Positions 25,983-34,993 of a DNA stretch of 64,000 nucleotides are shown here, piece after piece. The stretch is taken from contig NZ_JOFJ01000018.1 of assembly GCF_000718255.1 (NCBI RefSeq), positions 1 through 64,000 of the forward strand, given 5' to 3'. The translations under genes and the position numbers were made by a program. How positions within the stretch are numbered: the first letter of the stretch is position 1; every line of letters begins with the position of its first letter. The notes beneath the pieces are model-generated. The model searched no databases and was not told the DNA's origin. It saw only the letters and a list, made by a program, of their open reading frames with translations. The DNA is from Spirillospora albida. Lineage in GTDB: Bacteria > Actinomycetota > Actinomycetes > Streptosporangiales > Streptosporangiaceae.

Positions 25983-27337
25983 TCGACGACCTGCTGGCGC
26001 TGGAGATCGCGGCCGAGGACGACGTGTTCGCCTTCCGGCAGGCCGGCCGCCGGGTCGCCGCCGAGATCGGCTTCGAGCAGCCGGACCAGGTGCGGGTCGC
26101 GACGGCGCTCAGCGAGGCCGGCCGCGAGCTGCTCGCCTGGTCCGGGAGGGTCGAGGTCGCCTTCCTGGTCGGGCGGGGGGCGCGTCCGGCGCTGATCGTC
26201 GAGCTGCTGTGCGCGCCGCGCGCCGACGGGCTGCCGTCCTCCGAGGGATACCGGGCGGCCTCCCGCCTGATGGACGTCGTCCATGAGGAGCGGGGGGACC
26301 GCCTGCTGGTACGCCTCCGCAAGGAGCTGCCCGGCGGCGCCCCGGTCGACCGGAACGCGCTGGAGCGGCTGCGCGAACGGCTCCGGCATCTGCGTCCGGT
26401 GTCGGCGCTCGACGAGCTCCGCACGCAGAACGCCGAGCTGCTCATGGCCCTGGAGGACATCCGGCGCCAGCGGGAGGAGCTCCAGTCCCTCAACACCGAG
26501 CTGGAGCAGACCAACCGGGGCGTGATGGCCCTGTACTCGGAGCTGTCGGAGGAGCTGGAGCAGACCAACCGGGGGGTCGTGGCGCTGTACGCCGAGCTGG
26601 AGGAGAAGTCGGACCAGCTCCGCGAGGCGGCCGAGGCCAGGAACCGGTTCTGGGCCAACGTCAGCCATGAGCTGCGCACCCCGGTGAACAGCGTCATCGG
26701 ACTCGTCCGGCTGCTGCTCGATCCCCACGCCGAGGCCCTCACCGGCGAGCAGCGCCATCAGATCGTCCTGATCGGCGAGTCCGGGCAGACCCTGCTGTCG
26801 CTGGTGAACGAGCTGCTCGACCTGGCGAAGGCGGAGCGCGGCGGGCTGGAACCGCGGCCGGCCCCGGTCGAGGTGCCGGCGCTGCTGCGGCTGCTGGCCG
26901 ACCTGCTCGGCCCGATGGCGAAGGAGGCCGGGGCGGTGCTCGCCGTGGACGCCGCGCACGCCCCGCCCGTCCTGGTCACCGACGAGGTGATGCTGACCCG
27001 CGTCCTGCGGAACCTGGTGGGGAACGCGCTGAAGTTCACGCCCGGCGGGCGGGTGTCGGTGACGGCGCGGGCGGTGCCGGACGCGGTCGAGTTCGTCGTG
27101 TCCGACACCGGCGCCGGGATCCCGCCCGCCGATATCGACCGGGTCTTCGAGGAGTTCTACCAGGTACCGGGCACGGCCGCGGGCGGTACGGGCCTCGGGC
27201 TGCCGTACGCTCGGCGGCTGGCCCGCGCGCTCGGCGGCGACCTCGTCCTGGACAGCGTCCTCGGCGAGGGGACGACGGTCACCGTCCGGATCCCGCCGGA
27301 CCCCCGTGGCGGCGGTGCGGACCCGGCCGGAGGATGA
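25979..27337 (+). CDS. Histidine kinase of the stressosome operon
   Basis: The 452-residue soluble kinase has an N-terminal degenerate RsbT-like region (about 1-120), which may dock to the stressosome. A coiled coil (about 140-222) containing a tandem motif ELEQTNRGVxALYxEL follows, then HisKA with NVSHELRTPVNSVIGL (His230). HATPase_c has NLVGNALKFTPGG, DTGAGIPP and GTGLGLPYA. Its ATG overlaps the previous stop and its stop overlaps the next ATG. The obvious partner is the receiver-containing protein encoded next. Confidence 0.93.
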   Translation: MIDDLLALEIAAEDDVFAFRQAGRRVAAEIGFEQPDQVRVATALSEAGRELLAWSGRVEVAFLVGRGARPALIVELLCAPRADGLPSSEGYRAASRLMDVVHEERGDRLLVRLRKELPGGAPVDRNALERLRERLRHLRPVSALDELRTQNAELLMALEDIRRQREELQSLNTELEQTNRGVMALYSELSEELEQTNRGVVALYAELEEKSDQLREAAEARNRFWANVSHELRTPVNSVIGLVRLLLDPHAEALTGEQRHQIVLIGESGQTLLSLVNELLDLAKAERGGLEPRPAPVEVPALLRLLADLLGPMAKEAGAVLAVDAAHAPPVLVTDEVMLTRVLRNLVGNALKFTPGGRVSVTARAVPDAVEFVVSDTGAGIPPADIDRVFEEFYQVPGTAAGGTGLGLPYARRLARALGGDLVLDSVLGEGTTVTVRIPPDPRGGGADPAGG

Positions 27338-28911
27338 GGGACGTGAAGGCGAGCACGACACTGGTCGTCGACGACAACGACACCAAGCGGTACATCATCG
27401 GAAGCTGGCTGAAGCGCGCCGGGCACACCGTCGTGGAGGCGGCGTCGGCGGCGCAGACGTGGAAGGCGCTCGCCGCCGCGGACGTCGACCTGGTGGTCCT
27501 GGACGTCCGGTTGCCGGACGCCAGCGGGATCGAGGTGTGCGCGCGGCTCAAGTCGGAACCGGAGACCGCGTCCCTGCCGGTCATCCACATCTCGGCGACG
27601 GCGGTGCAGGTGGCCGACCGCGCGTACGGGCTGCGGCGGGGCGCGGACGCCTACCTGACCGACCCGATCGACCCGGAGGAGTTCCTCGCGACGGTCGAGG
27701 CGGTGCTGCGCTACTACCAGGCGCGGCGGCACGCCGAGCGGATCGCGGCGCTGCAGGCCGCCCTGACCCGCACCTCCCTCGCCGTCAACGCGGCCGAGAC
27801 CTTCGAGGGCCTCGCGGCGGTCACCGCGCACGGCGCCTTCGAGATCTTCGGGGTGCCGGCGGCGGCGTTCATCCTGCCGCCGGACGGCCAGGCCCGCCGC
27901 ACCGTGGAGCTCGGTGAGGGGGTGTGGCATCGCGTGTGCCCGCCGTCGCTGTTCGAGCGGCTCGCCGCGATGACGGGCCTCGGGGACGCCACCGGCACCG
28001 AGGTCGCCCTGTTCTCCGAGCGCAGATGGCGGGACCTGCTGCCCGACCACGCGGCCGAGGGCGACATCCTCGTGACGATGTCGCGGATCAAGCGCGGCCG
28101 CCCGCCGATCGCCGTCGCGATCGAGGCGCGGGGCGCGGCGGGCGAGGACGAGATCAACCTGCTGCGCCAGCTCGGCCAGACCCTCGCGCTGGCGATGGAG
28201 GCGCTGCGCTCCTTCACCGAGGAGCACCTGATCTCACTGACCCTGCAGCGCAGCCTGCTGCCCGCGGCCCTTCCCGCCGTGCCGGGGTGGACGTTCGCGG
28301 TCCGGTACGAGCCGGCGAGCGACCAGGCCGAGGTGGGCGGCGACTTCTACGAGGTCATCGACCTGGACGGCCGGGTGCTGGTCGCGATCGGCGACGTCCA
28401 GGGCCACTCGCTGCACGCGGCGACGGTGATGGCGGAGATCCGGCACGCGCTGCGGGCGTACGCCCAGGAGGGCCATGACTCCGTCACGATCCTGCGGCTC
28501 CTGAACGGCGTCATGCAGCGCTACCACGGCGACCAGACGGTCACCATGTGCCTGATGACCCTGGACCCGGTGACCGGCGCCCTGCACGTCGCGAACGCCG
28601 GGCACCTCGCGCCGCTCCACATCGCGGACGGCCGGGCGCGGTACGGCCCCGGCGGCGGCGTCCTGCTCGGCTTCCCGGTGGAGGAGGTCGGCATCGAGGA
28701 GACCGTCGTCCCGCCGGGCGGCACCGTCGTGCTGATCACCGACGGCCTGATCGAGGACCGCGGCGTCTCGCTGTCGGTCAACCTGGAGCGGCTCCGCACC
28801 GTGGCGGCGGACGTGGACGCCGACCTCGAGTGGTTCAGCGACCGCATCCTCGCCGAATTCGGCCATCGCGAGGACGACGTCGCCCTCGTCGCCCTCCGCC
28901 GCGAGCCCTGA
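27334..28911 (+). CDS. Receiver-GAF-SpoIIE/PP2C phosphatase (RsbU-like)
   Basis: This 525-residue protein has an N-terminal receiver (about 8-125, acidic pair VVDDND, phospho-acceptor Asp57 in VLDVRLPD). A GAF-like region (about 140-290) and a C-terminal PP2C domain (about 305-523) follow, with EVGGDFYEV, IGDVQGHS and ITDGLIEDR. It is expected to dephosphorylate an anti-sigma antagonist, thereby activating a sigma factor. The receiver lacks the conserved Lys-Pro: DAYLTDPIDPEE has Asp-Pro there. The start overlaps the kinase stop (ATGA). No RsbV, RsbW or sigma-factor gene lies nearby, so the output target is encoded elsewhere. Confidence 0.92.
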   Translation: MRDVKASTTLVVDDNDTKRYIIGSWLKRAGHTVVEAASAAQTWKALAAADVDLVVLDVRLPDASGIEVCARLKSEPETASLPVIHISATAVQVADRAYGLRRGADAYLTDPIDPEEFLATVEAVLRYYQARRHAERIAALQAALTRTSLAVNAAETFEGLAAVTAHGAFEIFGVPAAAFILPPDGQARRTVELGEGVWHRVCPPSLFERLAAMTGLGDATGTEVALFSERRWRDLLPDHAAEGDILVTMSRIKRGRPPIAVAIEARGAAGEDEINLLRQLGQTLALAMEALRSFTEEHLISLTLQRSLLPAALPAVPGWTFAVRYEPASDQAEVGGDFYEVIDLDGRVLVAIGDVQGHSLHAATVMAEIRHALRAYAQEGHDSVTILRLLNGVMQRYHGDQTVTMCLMTLDPVTGALHVANAGHLAPLHIADGRARYGPGGGVLLGFPVEEVGIEETVVPPGGTVVLITDGLIEDRGVSLSVNLERLRTVAADVDADLEWFSDRILAEFGHREDDVALVALRREP

Positions 28912-28953
28912 CCCGCAAGCGGGCGGCGGCGTCGCGTCCGACTGGAAAGGGTG

Positions 28954-29361
28954 TCAACAGGAGAAGGGCGTCCAGTACCTGCGCAGTACGCGAGGTATCC
29001 CCCTGGTGCAGTCGTAGCCGCCGTCCCACTCCAGCACCCGCCACTCTCCCTGCCTGCCGACCTTCTTGAACACCGCTCCGCAATCGGTGTCCTTGGTCTC
29101 GAGGTCGTCGTAGTAGACGCAGACGAGCGCGTAGTACCTGTTCTCGACCCGCCCGTAGTGGGCGTCGGACTTGCGTTCGATCCGCTGGTGGCCGCGGGTG
29201 CCGAAGTAGGTCCTCTCCCACAGTCTTCCGAGGTGATGGCGCAGGTCGTCCGACATGTGGAGGTTCGCCTCGACTCGCGGCCGCGCGCCGGCAGGTGCCG
29301 CCACCAGAAGGCCGCCGGCGGCGATGACGGTGGCAATGCCCATGCTGAGAAGTCGTTGCAT
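28954..29361 (-). CDS. Small secreted cysteine-containing protein
   Basis: The 135-residue precursor has the signal MQRLLSMGIATVIAAGGLLV followed by AAPAGARP. The mature part has charged residues and four cysteines (VCVYYDD, DTDCGAVF, YDCTRGIP and the final SC), suggesting two disulfides. It converges with the stressosome operon. No family is recognised. The ATG at 29361 is used because it starts the signal peptide and G-rich sequence precedes it. Confidence 0.75.
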   Translation of the reverse strand: MQRLLSMGIATVIAAGGLLVAAPAGARPRVEANLHMSDDLRHHLGRLWERTYFGTRGHQRIERKSDAHYGRVENRYYALVCVYYDDLETKDTDCGAVFKKVGRQGEWRVLEWDGGYDCTRGIPRVLRRYWTPFSC

Positions 29362-29520
29362 CGTGCCCCCCGAACGCTCCGCCGTCGGCAATCAGCGGAA
29401 CACTCCAGATCGATACCCGTCGCAGCGACACGGCGCACACCACGATCCGCTGTCCGTCCATGACCACGAGCGGGACCTTTCACCTCCGCCCGCCTTTGTC
29501 ACATGCCGCGGGCGTGGCGG

Positions 29521-30555
29521 TCAGCGGCCCTGGATCCGGACGGGCGCCCAGCGGTTGGCCAGCAGCCGGATGCGGCCCTTGCCCTTCGGCGGGACATAGG
29601 CCAGAACCTCGTACCGTTCCACGGTGGTGAGGCCGCGGCGCACGCTGGACCGGCCGATGGTCGGACGCAGCATGTCCCCCCAGTTCGGATGCCGCCAGTC
29701 GAAGGCACCGCCCCTCCCGGTGTTGCGGTAGGCGCGGTGGCTTTCCACCGCCGACCACACCAGGGCGCCCCCGGACGTGGTGCGCACCGCGTACACCGGC
29801 AGGGTGGAAGGCCGGTAGGCCGCCGCGAGGTTCCAGCCGCTCCTCCTGAAGTCGGCCCGGTCGCGCCGCATGCCCGCGGACGCGGAGGCGACCCACGAGG
29901 GGACCGCGAAGACCCTGGCCCGCGGCGACCGGACGCCCTGATTGAGGACCTGCACGAGGGCGGCCGGCACCTGGGCGGGCGGAAGGGCCAGCGTGGCGTC
30001 CTGGAGGGGGACGACGTCGGGTTCGTCGGCGACGTCGATGCCGGGGCCGAGCGGTCCGCGGACCGGCTTGGTGGCGAGGGTGGTGTAGGCGGCCCGCCAG
30101 GGCCCCCCGGGCGCCTGCTGCTCGAAGAGGATGATGTCGCGCGTGACGGGCCTGGTGCCGGTGTCGGTGAGCGCGGCGAAGAACCAGCGCGGGTGCCCGC
30201 TGAACTTGGGGGACGCCCCGAGCGCCTGCGTGTACCTGACCTTCCCGATCCGGATCCGGTTGGCCTTGAAGATCCTGTACTTGGTGGTCTCCATGCCGAG
30301 CGAGGAACCGGTGAAGACGGACGCGGCCATCACCGGGTCGAGGCGCGCGCGGACCTGGTCGGCCCCCCGCATGTACGCGGCCACGACGGCCTTGGCCTCG
30401 GCCTGGGTCAGCGCCGGCGTCGGCGGAGCGGGCGGCGGTGTGCTCGCGGTGACGCCCGTCCCGCCACCGGCGGGGGAGGAGCAGGCGGCGGCCAGGCAGG
30501 CGACCAGCGCGAGGGCGCCCGACCGGGCGGACGGGGACGGGGACATCGTCGGCAC
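29521..30555 (-). CDS. Lipoprotein of unknown function
   Basis: The 344-residue product has a lipoprotein signal (SGALALVACLAAACSSP, lipobox LAAAC), then a Pro/Thr linker and a globular domain without a recognised family. Segments such as EAKAVVAAYMRGADQVRARL near the start and VYAVRTTSGGALVWSAVESH later look well folded. The GTG at 30555 is chosen because GGAG stands five bases ahead; an ATG nine bases further in is possible. It diverges from the I36 inhibitor gene. Confidence 0.8.
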   Translation of the reverse strand: MPTMSPSPSARSGALALVACLAAACSSPAGGGTGVTASTPPPAPPTPALTQAEAKAVVAAYMRGADQVRARLDPVMAASVFTGSSLGMETTKYRIFKANRIRIGKVRYTQALGASPKFSGHPRWFFAALTDTGTRPVTRDIILFEQQAPGGPWRAAYTTLATKPVRGPLGPGIDVADEPDVVPLQDATLALPPAQVPAALVQVLNQGVRSPRARVFAVPSWVASASAGMRRDRADFRRSGWNLAAAYRPSTLPVYAVRTTSGGALVWSAVESHRAYRNTGRGGAFDWRHPNWGDMLRPTIGRSSVRRGLTTVERYEVLAYVPPKGKGRIRLLANRWAPVRIQGR

Positions 30556-30823
30556 GGTGACTCCACGGAAGGAAGGGATCTTCACCTCGTCAGCGAACCG
30601 ATGATCATTTGCGTCACACCCCAGGCGTTCCCCGGTCATCGACCTGGGCGCTCAGAGGGAACGGTGGTTCAGGCTCAACGGGACTCACGCCGACCATGTG
30701 GGCTGAGCACTGTGCACGCAGGCTAAAGCTCCGTGCACTCACGCGTAAGACACCCATCCGGGGCGGCCCGCACACTGTGGTGAGCACGACTGAGACCGAA
30801 ACTCCCAGGAGAGGGGATCACCC
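30556..30823. promoter_or_regulatory. Divergent upstream region with paired GTGCAC element
   Basis: The region between the lipoprotein and I36 genes contains GTGCAC at 30712-30717 and 30733-30738 (21 bp apart), followed by ACGCGTAAGAC at 30741-30751. A 40-base stretch from 30712 matches 31 of 40 positions of an element on the opposite strand at 38398-38437, upstream of another small secreted protein. It is probably a shared regulator site or promoter. Confidence 0.6.
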
Positions 30824-31204
30824 GTGCGCACGTCACGAAAGATCGCTGCCGTGGTGGCGGGAACGGCGCTCGCGACCCTGACCACGGTGACGCCCGCTCA
30901 TGCCGAGCCGCCGCCGCCCAACTGCCCGCGCGGCTACTTCTGCCTGAGCGGCGAGCCCGGCGCCCCGACCACATGGAAGACCGGGGGCAACTGGACCGGC
31001 CGTCGCGCGGCCATCTACATGTTCAACAACGGCTACCCGCTCCAGGGCCTGGACCACGTCTACGTCACCTACTACCGAGGTGTGGACAATTCCGGCCCCT
31101 ACACCACGTGCCTGCACTACTACCCCGGGCCGGGCGCCTACTCCTCCTACACCCCGAACGACCCCATCATCATCACGAGAATCCGCTGGGGCGGGGAGTG
31201 CTGA
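30824..31204 (+). CDS. Secreted peptidase inhibitor family I36 protein
   Basis: The 126-residue precursor has the signal RKIAAVVAGTALATLTTV ending at AHAEPP. A compact cysteine-bearing domain follows, with NCPRGYFCLSGEPGAPTTWK and GLDHVYVTYYRGVDNSG. This beta/gamma-crystallin-like pattern (C-P-x-G-x-x-C-L) is typical of streptomycete metalloprotease inhibitors of family I36 (SMPI-like). It would act outside the cell. The GTG at 30824 follows AGGAGAGG. A shared 40-bp upstream element suggests co-regulation with the gene at 37793. Confidence 0.85.
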   Translation: MRTSRKIAAVVAGTALATLTTVTPAHAEPPPPNCPRGYFCLSGEPGAPTTWKTGGNWTGRRAAIYMFNNGYPLQGLDHVYVTYYRGVDNSGPYTTCLHYYPGPGAYSSYTPNDPIIITRIRWGGEC

Positions 31205-31257
31205 TCGCGCAAGTGCAAGGACCTCCCCCGGTGTCCTGGCGTTCACGGAGTGAGCGA

Positions 31258-31291
31258 CGCTGCGGGCCGTCCGGCCGGACGGCCCGCAGCG
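31258..31291. terminator. Bidirectional terminator between convergent genes
   Basis: A perfect 34-bp palindrome (17-bp arms, centre GGCC) lies between the I36 stop (31204) and the stop of the minus-strand secreted protein (31302). Confidence 0.8.
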
Positions 31292-31301
31292 CGGCCGTGG
31301 C

Positions 31302-33113
31302 TCAGAGCGTCACGGAGACTTCCGAGCAGTGCTCCTCGTAGGGCGGGTCGTTGTCGTAGGCCCTCATGCAGAGCCGGTACTTGACGGTCTGGCCGCCGAA
31401 GACCATCGGTGCGTCGGTCCAGCGGATCCGCTGGGGACTGCCGGACAGCACTGCGAGAGGTGGCCCCTCGATGGCGGGGACCGCGGGGAGCGGGGAGGCG
31501 CCGAGCAGCATCAGCGGGAGCGGTGTCCAGTCCTCACCCGGTCGCTGACGGGCGATGCTGGTGTCGACGGTCGGGCCCTTGTAGTCCCAGTAGATGCGGG
31601 CCTTGAGGCCCTCGGCGTCGGTGTAGGGCTCGGCGGTGAGGTGGTTGTTGTTGTTGACGTTGAGCCCGCACGTCGGGGGGTCACCCGGCAGGGCCCTCGG
31701 GATCCAGTTGATGCTGCCGACGGGGATCGGCACGGACGCCGCCACGGCGGCCCGCACCGTTCCCGGGGCCGCGGTCATCGCGGCGGGTGACGTCGCCGTC
31801 CGGCCGGTGGTGCCCGCCGCCTCGGCGGGCCGCCAGGCGAGGTGAGGCCGCTGGGAAATGGCGGCCGGCGCCGGGCTCGCGGTCGCCGTCCGCGCGGCGG
31901 ACGCGGCCGTCGGCAGCGCCGACCGGGGCACGCGAACGAAACGCGGCCGGTAGATCGAGGCGTCCAGGGTGTTCTCGTCCAGGCAGCCGTCCTGACTGAC
32001 CCTCGAGGTCAGCATGTTGTAGCTGAGCACGATCTCACTGGAGGTGGTCAGAGCGGGCTGCATGCGCGCGGCGTACCCGGGCAGGACCGACTTGTAGTTC
32101 GGGATCGAGTACAGGTGCGTCGCGGCTCCGCTGAAAGCGGTGGGCGTGCTGGAGGCGTAGGCGACGACATTGGACCCGTAGTTCTGCGTCACCAGCAGGT
32201 AGGTGCTCCCGAGCTTGGCGACGCTGAACTCACTGAACAGGCCGTTGGCCAGAGTGAGGCCCGCCGCCGGCGTCATGATCTGCCACGTCCCGCCGAACTG
32301 GCCGGTCGGCACCCGGGCGATGTGCAGCCTGCGGCCGTTGAGCGTGCAGTTGGGCGCCGTCCCGGTCCACAGTTCCTGGACGCCGTAGATGTAGGTGTAG
32401 CCGCCGTCGTTGAGCAGTGCGGTTCCCCAGGAGATGGGATTCGCGGCGCTCTCCTGATGGTTGACGATCTCGGTGGACTGCAGGGCGGGCAGGCCGCCGG
32501 ACGGAAGGCTGAATTTCGCCACGACGGTGTTCTTGGGCTTGCTGAAGACGTAGCAGCCCTCCGCGCCGAAGGACATGCCCGTGTAGAACCGGACGAGCTG
32601 GCCCTGGTGGATGATGCCGTCCCCGGCCCATCGCTTCTGCCTGACGGCAGGCGGATCGTTGTCGGTCCCGGTGTTGGGGACCAGCGGCTTGGCGTTCCAG
32701 TTGTTGCCCTCGCCGGGCACCGTCACCGTGCGCAGGGTGGCGCCGGCCGCCGACGAACTGGCGATGACCATCGAATTGGCCACCATCGCCGTCTGGAACG
32801 GCGGATGGAACCCCTCCGGAGTCACCGGACCGCGCATGGTGTCGCTGAACGCGAACGACACCCGCCCGTCGGGCAGTTTCACCCCGATCGTTCCATCGCC
32901 GCCGCTCCACTGAGCCGTCGCGGTGTCACTGTTGTTGACGAAACTCGTCCAGGTGCTGTTGCGCGTGGTGTCGGGCGTCGCGGCGGCGGCGGGCCCGCTG
33001 AACGGCCCGACCAGCAGGCCGCCGGTCAATGCGAACCCCGCGCACACCGCGATTACCGACCGGCTTCTTCTCCGCACCCGAGCGCGAATGCCACGATCCA
33101 CAGGAGCTCCCAT
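31302..33113 (-). CDS. Large secreted protein, beta-propeller-like (DUF5005/DUF4185-like)
   Basis: About 603 residues with a basic start and signal SVIAVCAGFALTGGLLVG ending near AAAATP. The mature protein opens with TWTSFVNNSDTATAQWSGGD, then a GTIGVKLPDGRVSFAFSDT element. That pattern is typical of DUF5005/DUF4185 propeller-like glycan-associated proteins. An Ala/Thr/Pro linker (about 440-500) leads to a C-terminal domain with two cysteines. The ATG at 33113 is preferred over ATGs further upstream because the twin-Arg-like RRRSR and hydrophobic core follow directly. It stands alone. Confidence 0.75.
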   Translation of the reverse strand: MGAPVDRGIRARVRRRSRSVIAVCAGFALTGGLLVGPFSGPAAAATPDTTRNSTWTSFVNNSDTATAQWSGGDGTIGVKLPDGRVSFAFSDTMRGPVTPEGFHPPFQTAMVANSMVIASSSAAGATLRTVTVPGEGNNWNAKPLVPNTGTDNDPPAVRQKRWAGDGIIHQGQLVRFYTGMSFGAEGCYVFSKPKNTVVAKFSLPSGGLPALQSTEIVNHQESAANPISWGTALLNDGGYTYIYGVQELWTGTAPNCTLNGRRLHIARVPTGQFGGTWQIMTPAAGLTLANGLFSEFSVAKLGSTYLLVTQNYGSNVVAYASSTPTAFSGAATHLYSIPNYKSVLPGYAARMQPALTTSSEIVLSYNMLTSRVSQDGCLDENTLDASIYRPRFVRVPRSALPTAASAARTATASPAPAAISQRPHLAWRPAEAAGTTGRTATSPAAMTAAPGTVRAAVAASVPIPVGSINWIPRALPGDPPTCGLNVNNNNHLTAEPYTDAEGLKARIYWDYKGPTVDTSIARQRPGEDWTPLPLMLLGASPLPAVPAIEGPPLAVLSGSPQRIRWTDAPMVFGGQTVKYRLCMRAYDNDPPYEEHCSEVSVTL

Positions 33114-33487
33114 CCGACCGCTCCCGTGCCCGACCGCAGCGGAGAGCCTCGGAGGAAGCTTGATCATTGAGAAGGCGATGCGCCAGACCCAAGATCCATA
33201 CGTTCCTGGCCGCTTCCGGCCCCCCATCGACGTTTCCCGCACATTCCGGCATCGTGATCAGGTACGACCGGCACCGGCCTAAAGGACGAGGTTGTTCTCT
33301 GATGAACACCGCGCCGCCGGACAGCGTGCGGATGAAGGAGCTGGAGCAGTTCCTGCAGGCCGGGTGATGGATCACGACTCGCCGATGTCACTGTTCTCCG
33401 GCTGGCGCGGGAGTATCTGATCTTCGCCAGGACGATCCGGCCCGGCGTGATTCCTCAGATCGGCCGGACGCCTGCCGATGGGTCGGA
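33114..33487. other. Intergenic region with a possible frameshifted small ORF
   Basis: From ATG 33302 a frame reads MNTAPPDSVRMKELEQFLQA and stops at 33367. An adjacent frame continues in protein-like fashion (LADVTVLRLAREYLIFARTI) into the start of the diguanylate cyclase gene. The two together may be a frameshifted remnant, but no family is recognised. The remainder should contain the promoters of the flanking divergent genes. Confidence 0.25.
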
Positions 33488-34918
33488 GTGTCGGTCGGAC
33501 GTCTGAGGATTCTGGTCACCGCGACGCTCGTGCTCGCGGTGCTGGACGCCGTCCTGTACTCGACCTCGCCGGGCAACGTCCTGCATCTCGCCCTGTACGC
33601 GGCGATCTGCGGGCTGGCCTGGTGGGCGGCGGTTCGGCTGGCCCCGGCGCGGGACCGGCCGCCCTGGCTGCTCATCGCGTCCGCCCTGACGCTCTGGATG
33701 GCCGGCGATGTGATCGAGGTGCTGTCCCTCGATCCGGGCACGCCGCTCCCCGTGATCGGCGCGAGCGACGCCCTCTGGCTGTCCGGCTACCCGCTGGTCG
33801 CCGCCGCCGTCTTCCTGATGGCCCGCAGGCGCGCTCCCGGGCGGCTCCGCGCCGGCCTGCTCGACGCCCTCACCGTCACCGTCGCCGCGGCGCTGGCGTC
33901 CTGGCAGTTCTTCGTCGAGCCGTTCCTGAGCGGCGGGTTCGCCGAAGCCGTCGTGCCCGCCCTCTACGTCGTGTGCGACATCGTGCTGCTCGCCGCGGGG
34001 CTGCTGCTCGCGCTGTCGGCCGACCAGCGCGGCACGCCGATCCGTCGCCTGCTCTGTGCCGTCTCCCTCTACCTGGCCGTCGACCTGGGCTACAACCTGC
34101 TGCCGTACGTCCTCGGCCCCCAGTACGTGGAGAAGCTCGGCGCCGCACTGCTCCTCGGACATGTCGTGTTGATCTCGGCGCTGCTGCACCCCGCCCGCGC
34201 CGAGCTGACCCGTCCCGCCCCGCCCAGCCACCATCTGCATCCGGCGCGGCTGGTCTTCCTGCATCTCGCCCTGTGGACGATCCCCGTCCTGTTCCTGAGC
34301 CGCACCGGCTTGACCGTCCAGGGGTATATGACGGCGGCGGCCAGTGCCCTCTGCGCGACGTTCGTGCTGGGCAGGTTCACCTCGGCGGTCCGGGAGCTGG
34401 AGCGCGTCCGGGCGCGCCTCGTGGACCAGGCCAGCAGCGACCCGCTCACCGGCCTGCCCAACCGTTCGGCCCTGCACGACCACCTGCGGCACGTCATGCG
34501 GACCGGCGGCGTGGCCGTCCTCTACCTCGACCTCGACGGCTTCAAGCAGATCAACGACGCGCACGGCCACGAGGCCGGCGACACGGTCCTCATGGCCGTG
34601 GCCGAACGTCTCTCCTCCGCCGTGCGCGAGACCGATGTCGCTGCCCGGCTGGGCGGCGACGAGTTCGCCCTGCTCTGCCCCGGCCTCTCCCACGACAACG
34701 CCGTGGCCCTGGCCCGACGCCTCCTGCACCAGATCGCCGAGCCCGTCCCCTTCCACGGCCAGAGCCTTCACGTGGGCGCCAGCATCGGCATCGCACTCCA
34801 CCATGCCGGAACATCCGAGACCAGCCCCCTCCTCATGCTCCGCGCCGCCGACACCGCCATGTACACCGCCAAGCGCGAGGGCCTCGGCTGGTCCCTCGCC
34901 GAACCGATCCCCGGCTGA
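33488..34918 (+). CDS. Membrane-bound GGDEF diguanylate cyclase
   Basis: This 476-residue protein has eight to nine hydrophobic helices in the first 300 residues (for example ILVTATLVLAVLDAVLY and VVCDIVLLAAGLLLALSA), followed by a GGDEF domain. It carries DPLTGLPNRSAL, YLDLDGFKQIND and the intact active-site loop RLGGDEFALL. It should make cyclic di-GMP from two GTP. There is no EAL domain and no obvious RxxD inhibitory site immediately ahead of GGDEF. The GTG at 33488 is the only early start available, with a poor RBS. Confidence 0.92.
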   Translation: MSVGRLRILVTATLVLAVLDAVLYSTSPGNVLHLALYAAICGLAWWAAVRLAPARDRPPWLLIASALTLWMAGDVIEVLSLDPGTPLPVIGASDALWLSGYPLVAAAVFLMARRRAPGRLRAGLLDALTVTVAAALASWQFFVEPFLSGGFAEAVVPALYVVCDIVLLAAGLLLALSADQRGTPIRRLLCAVSLYLAVDLGYNLLPYVLGPQYVEKLGAALLLGHVVLISALLHPARAELTRPAPPSHHLHPARLVFLHLALWTIPVLFLSRTGLTVQGYMTAAASALCATFVLGRFTSAVRELERVRARLVDQASSDPLTGLPNRSALHDHLRHVMRTGGVAVLYLDLDGFKQINDAHGHEAGDTVLMAVAERLSSAVRETDVAARLGGDEFALLCPGLSHDNAVALARRLLHQIAEPVPFHGQSLHVGASIGIALHHAGTSETSPLLMLRAADTAMYTAKREGLGWSLAEPIPG

Positions 34919-34993
34919 CCCCCACCGACGATCCAGGTCGTGCCGGCCTGGGCGGGTCGCTAACCGCTTGGTGCAGTCCTGACGCGATGACGC

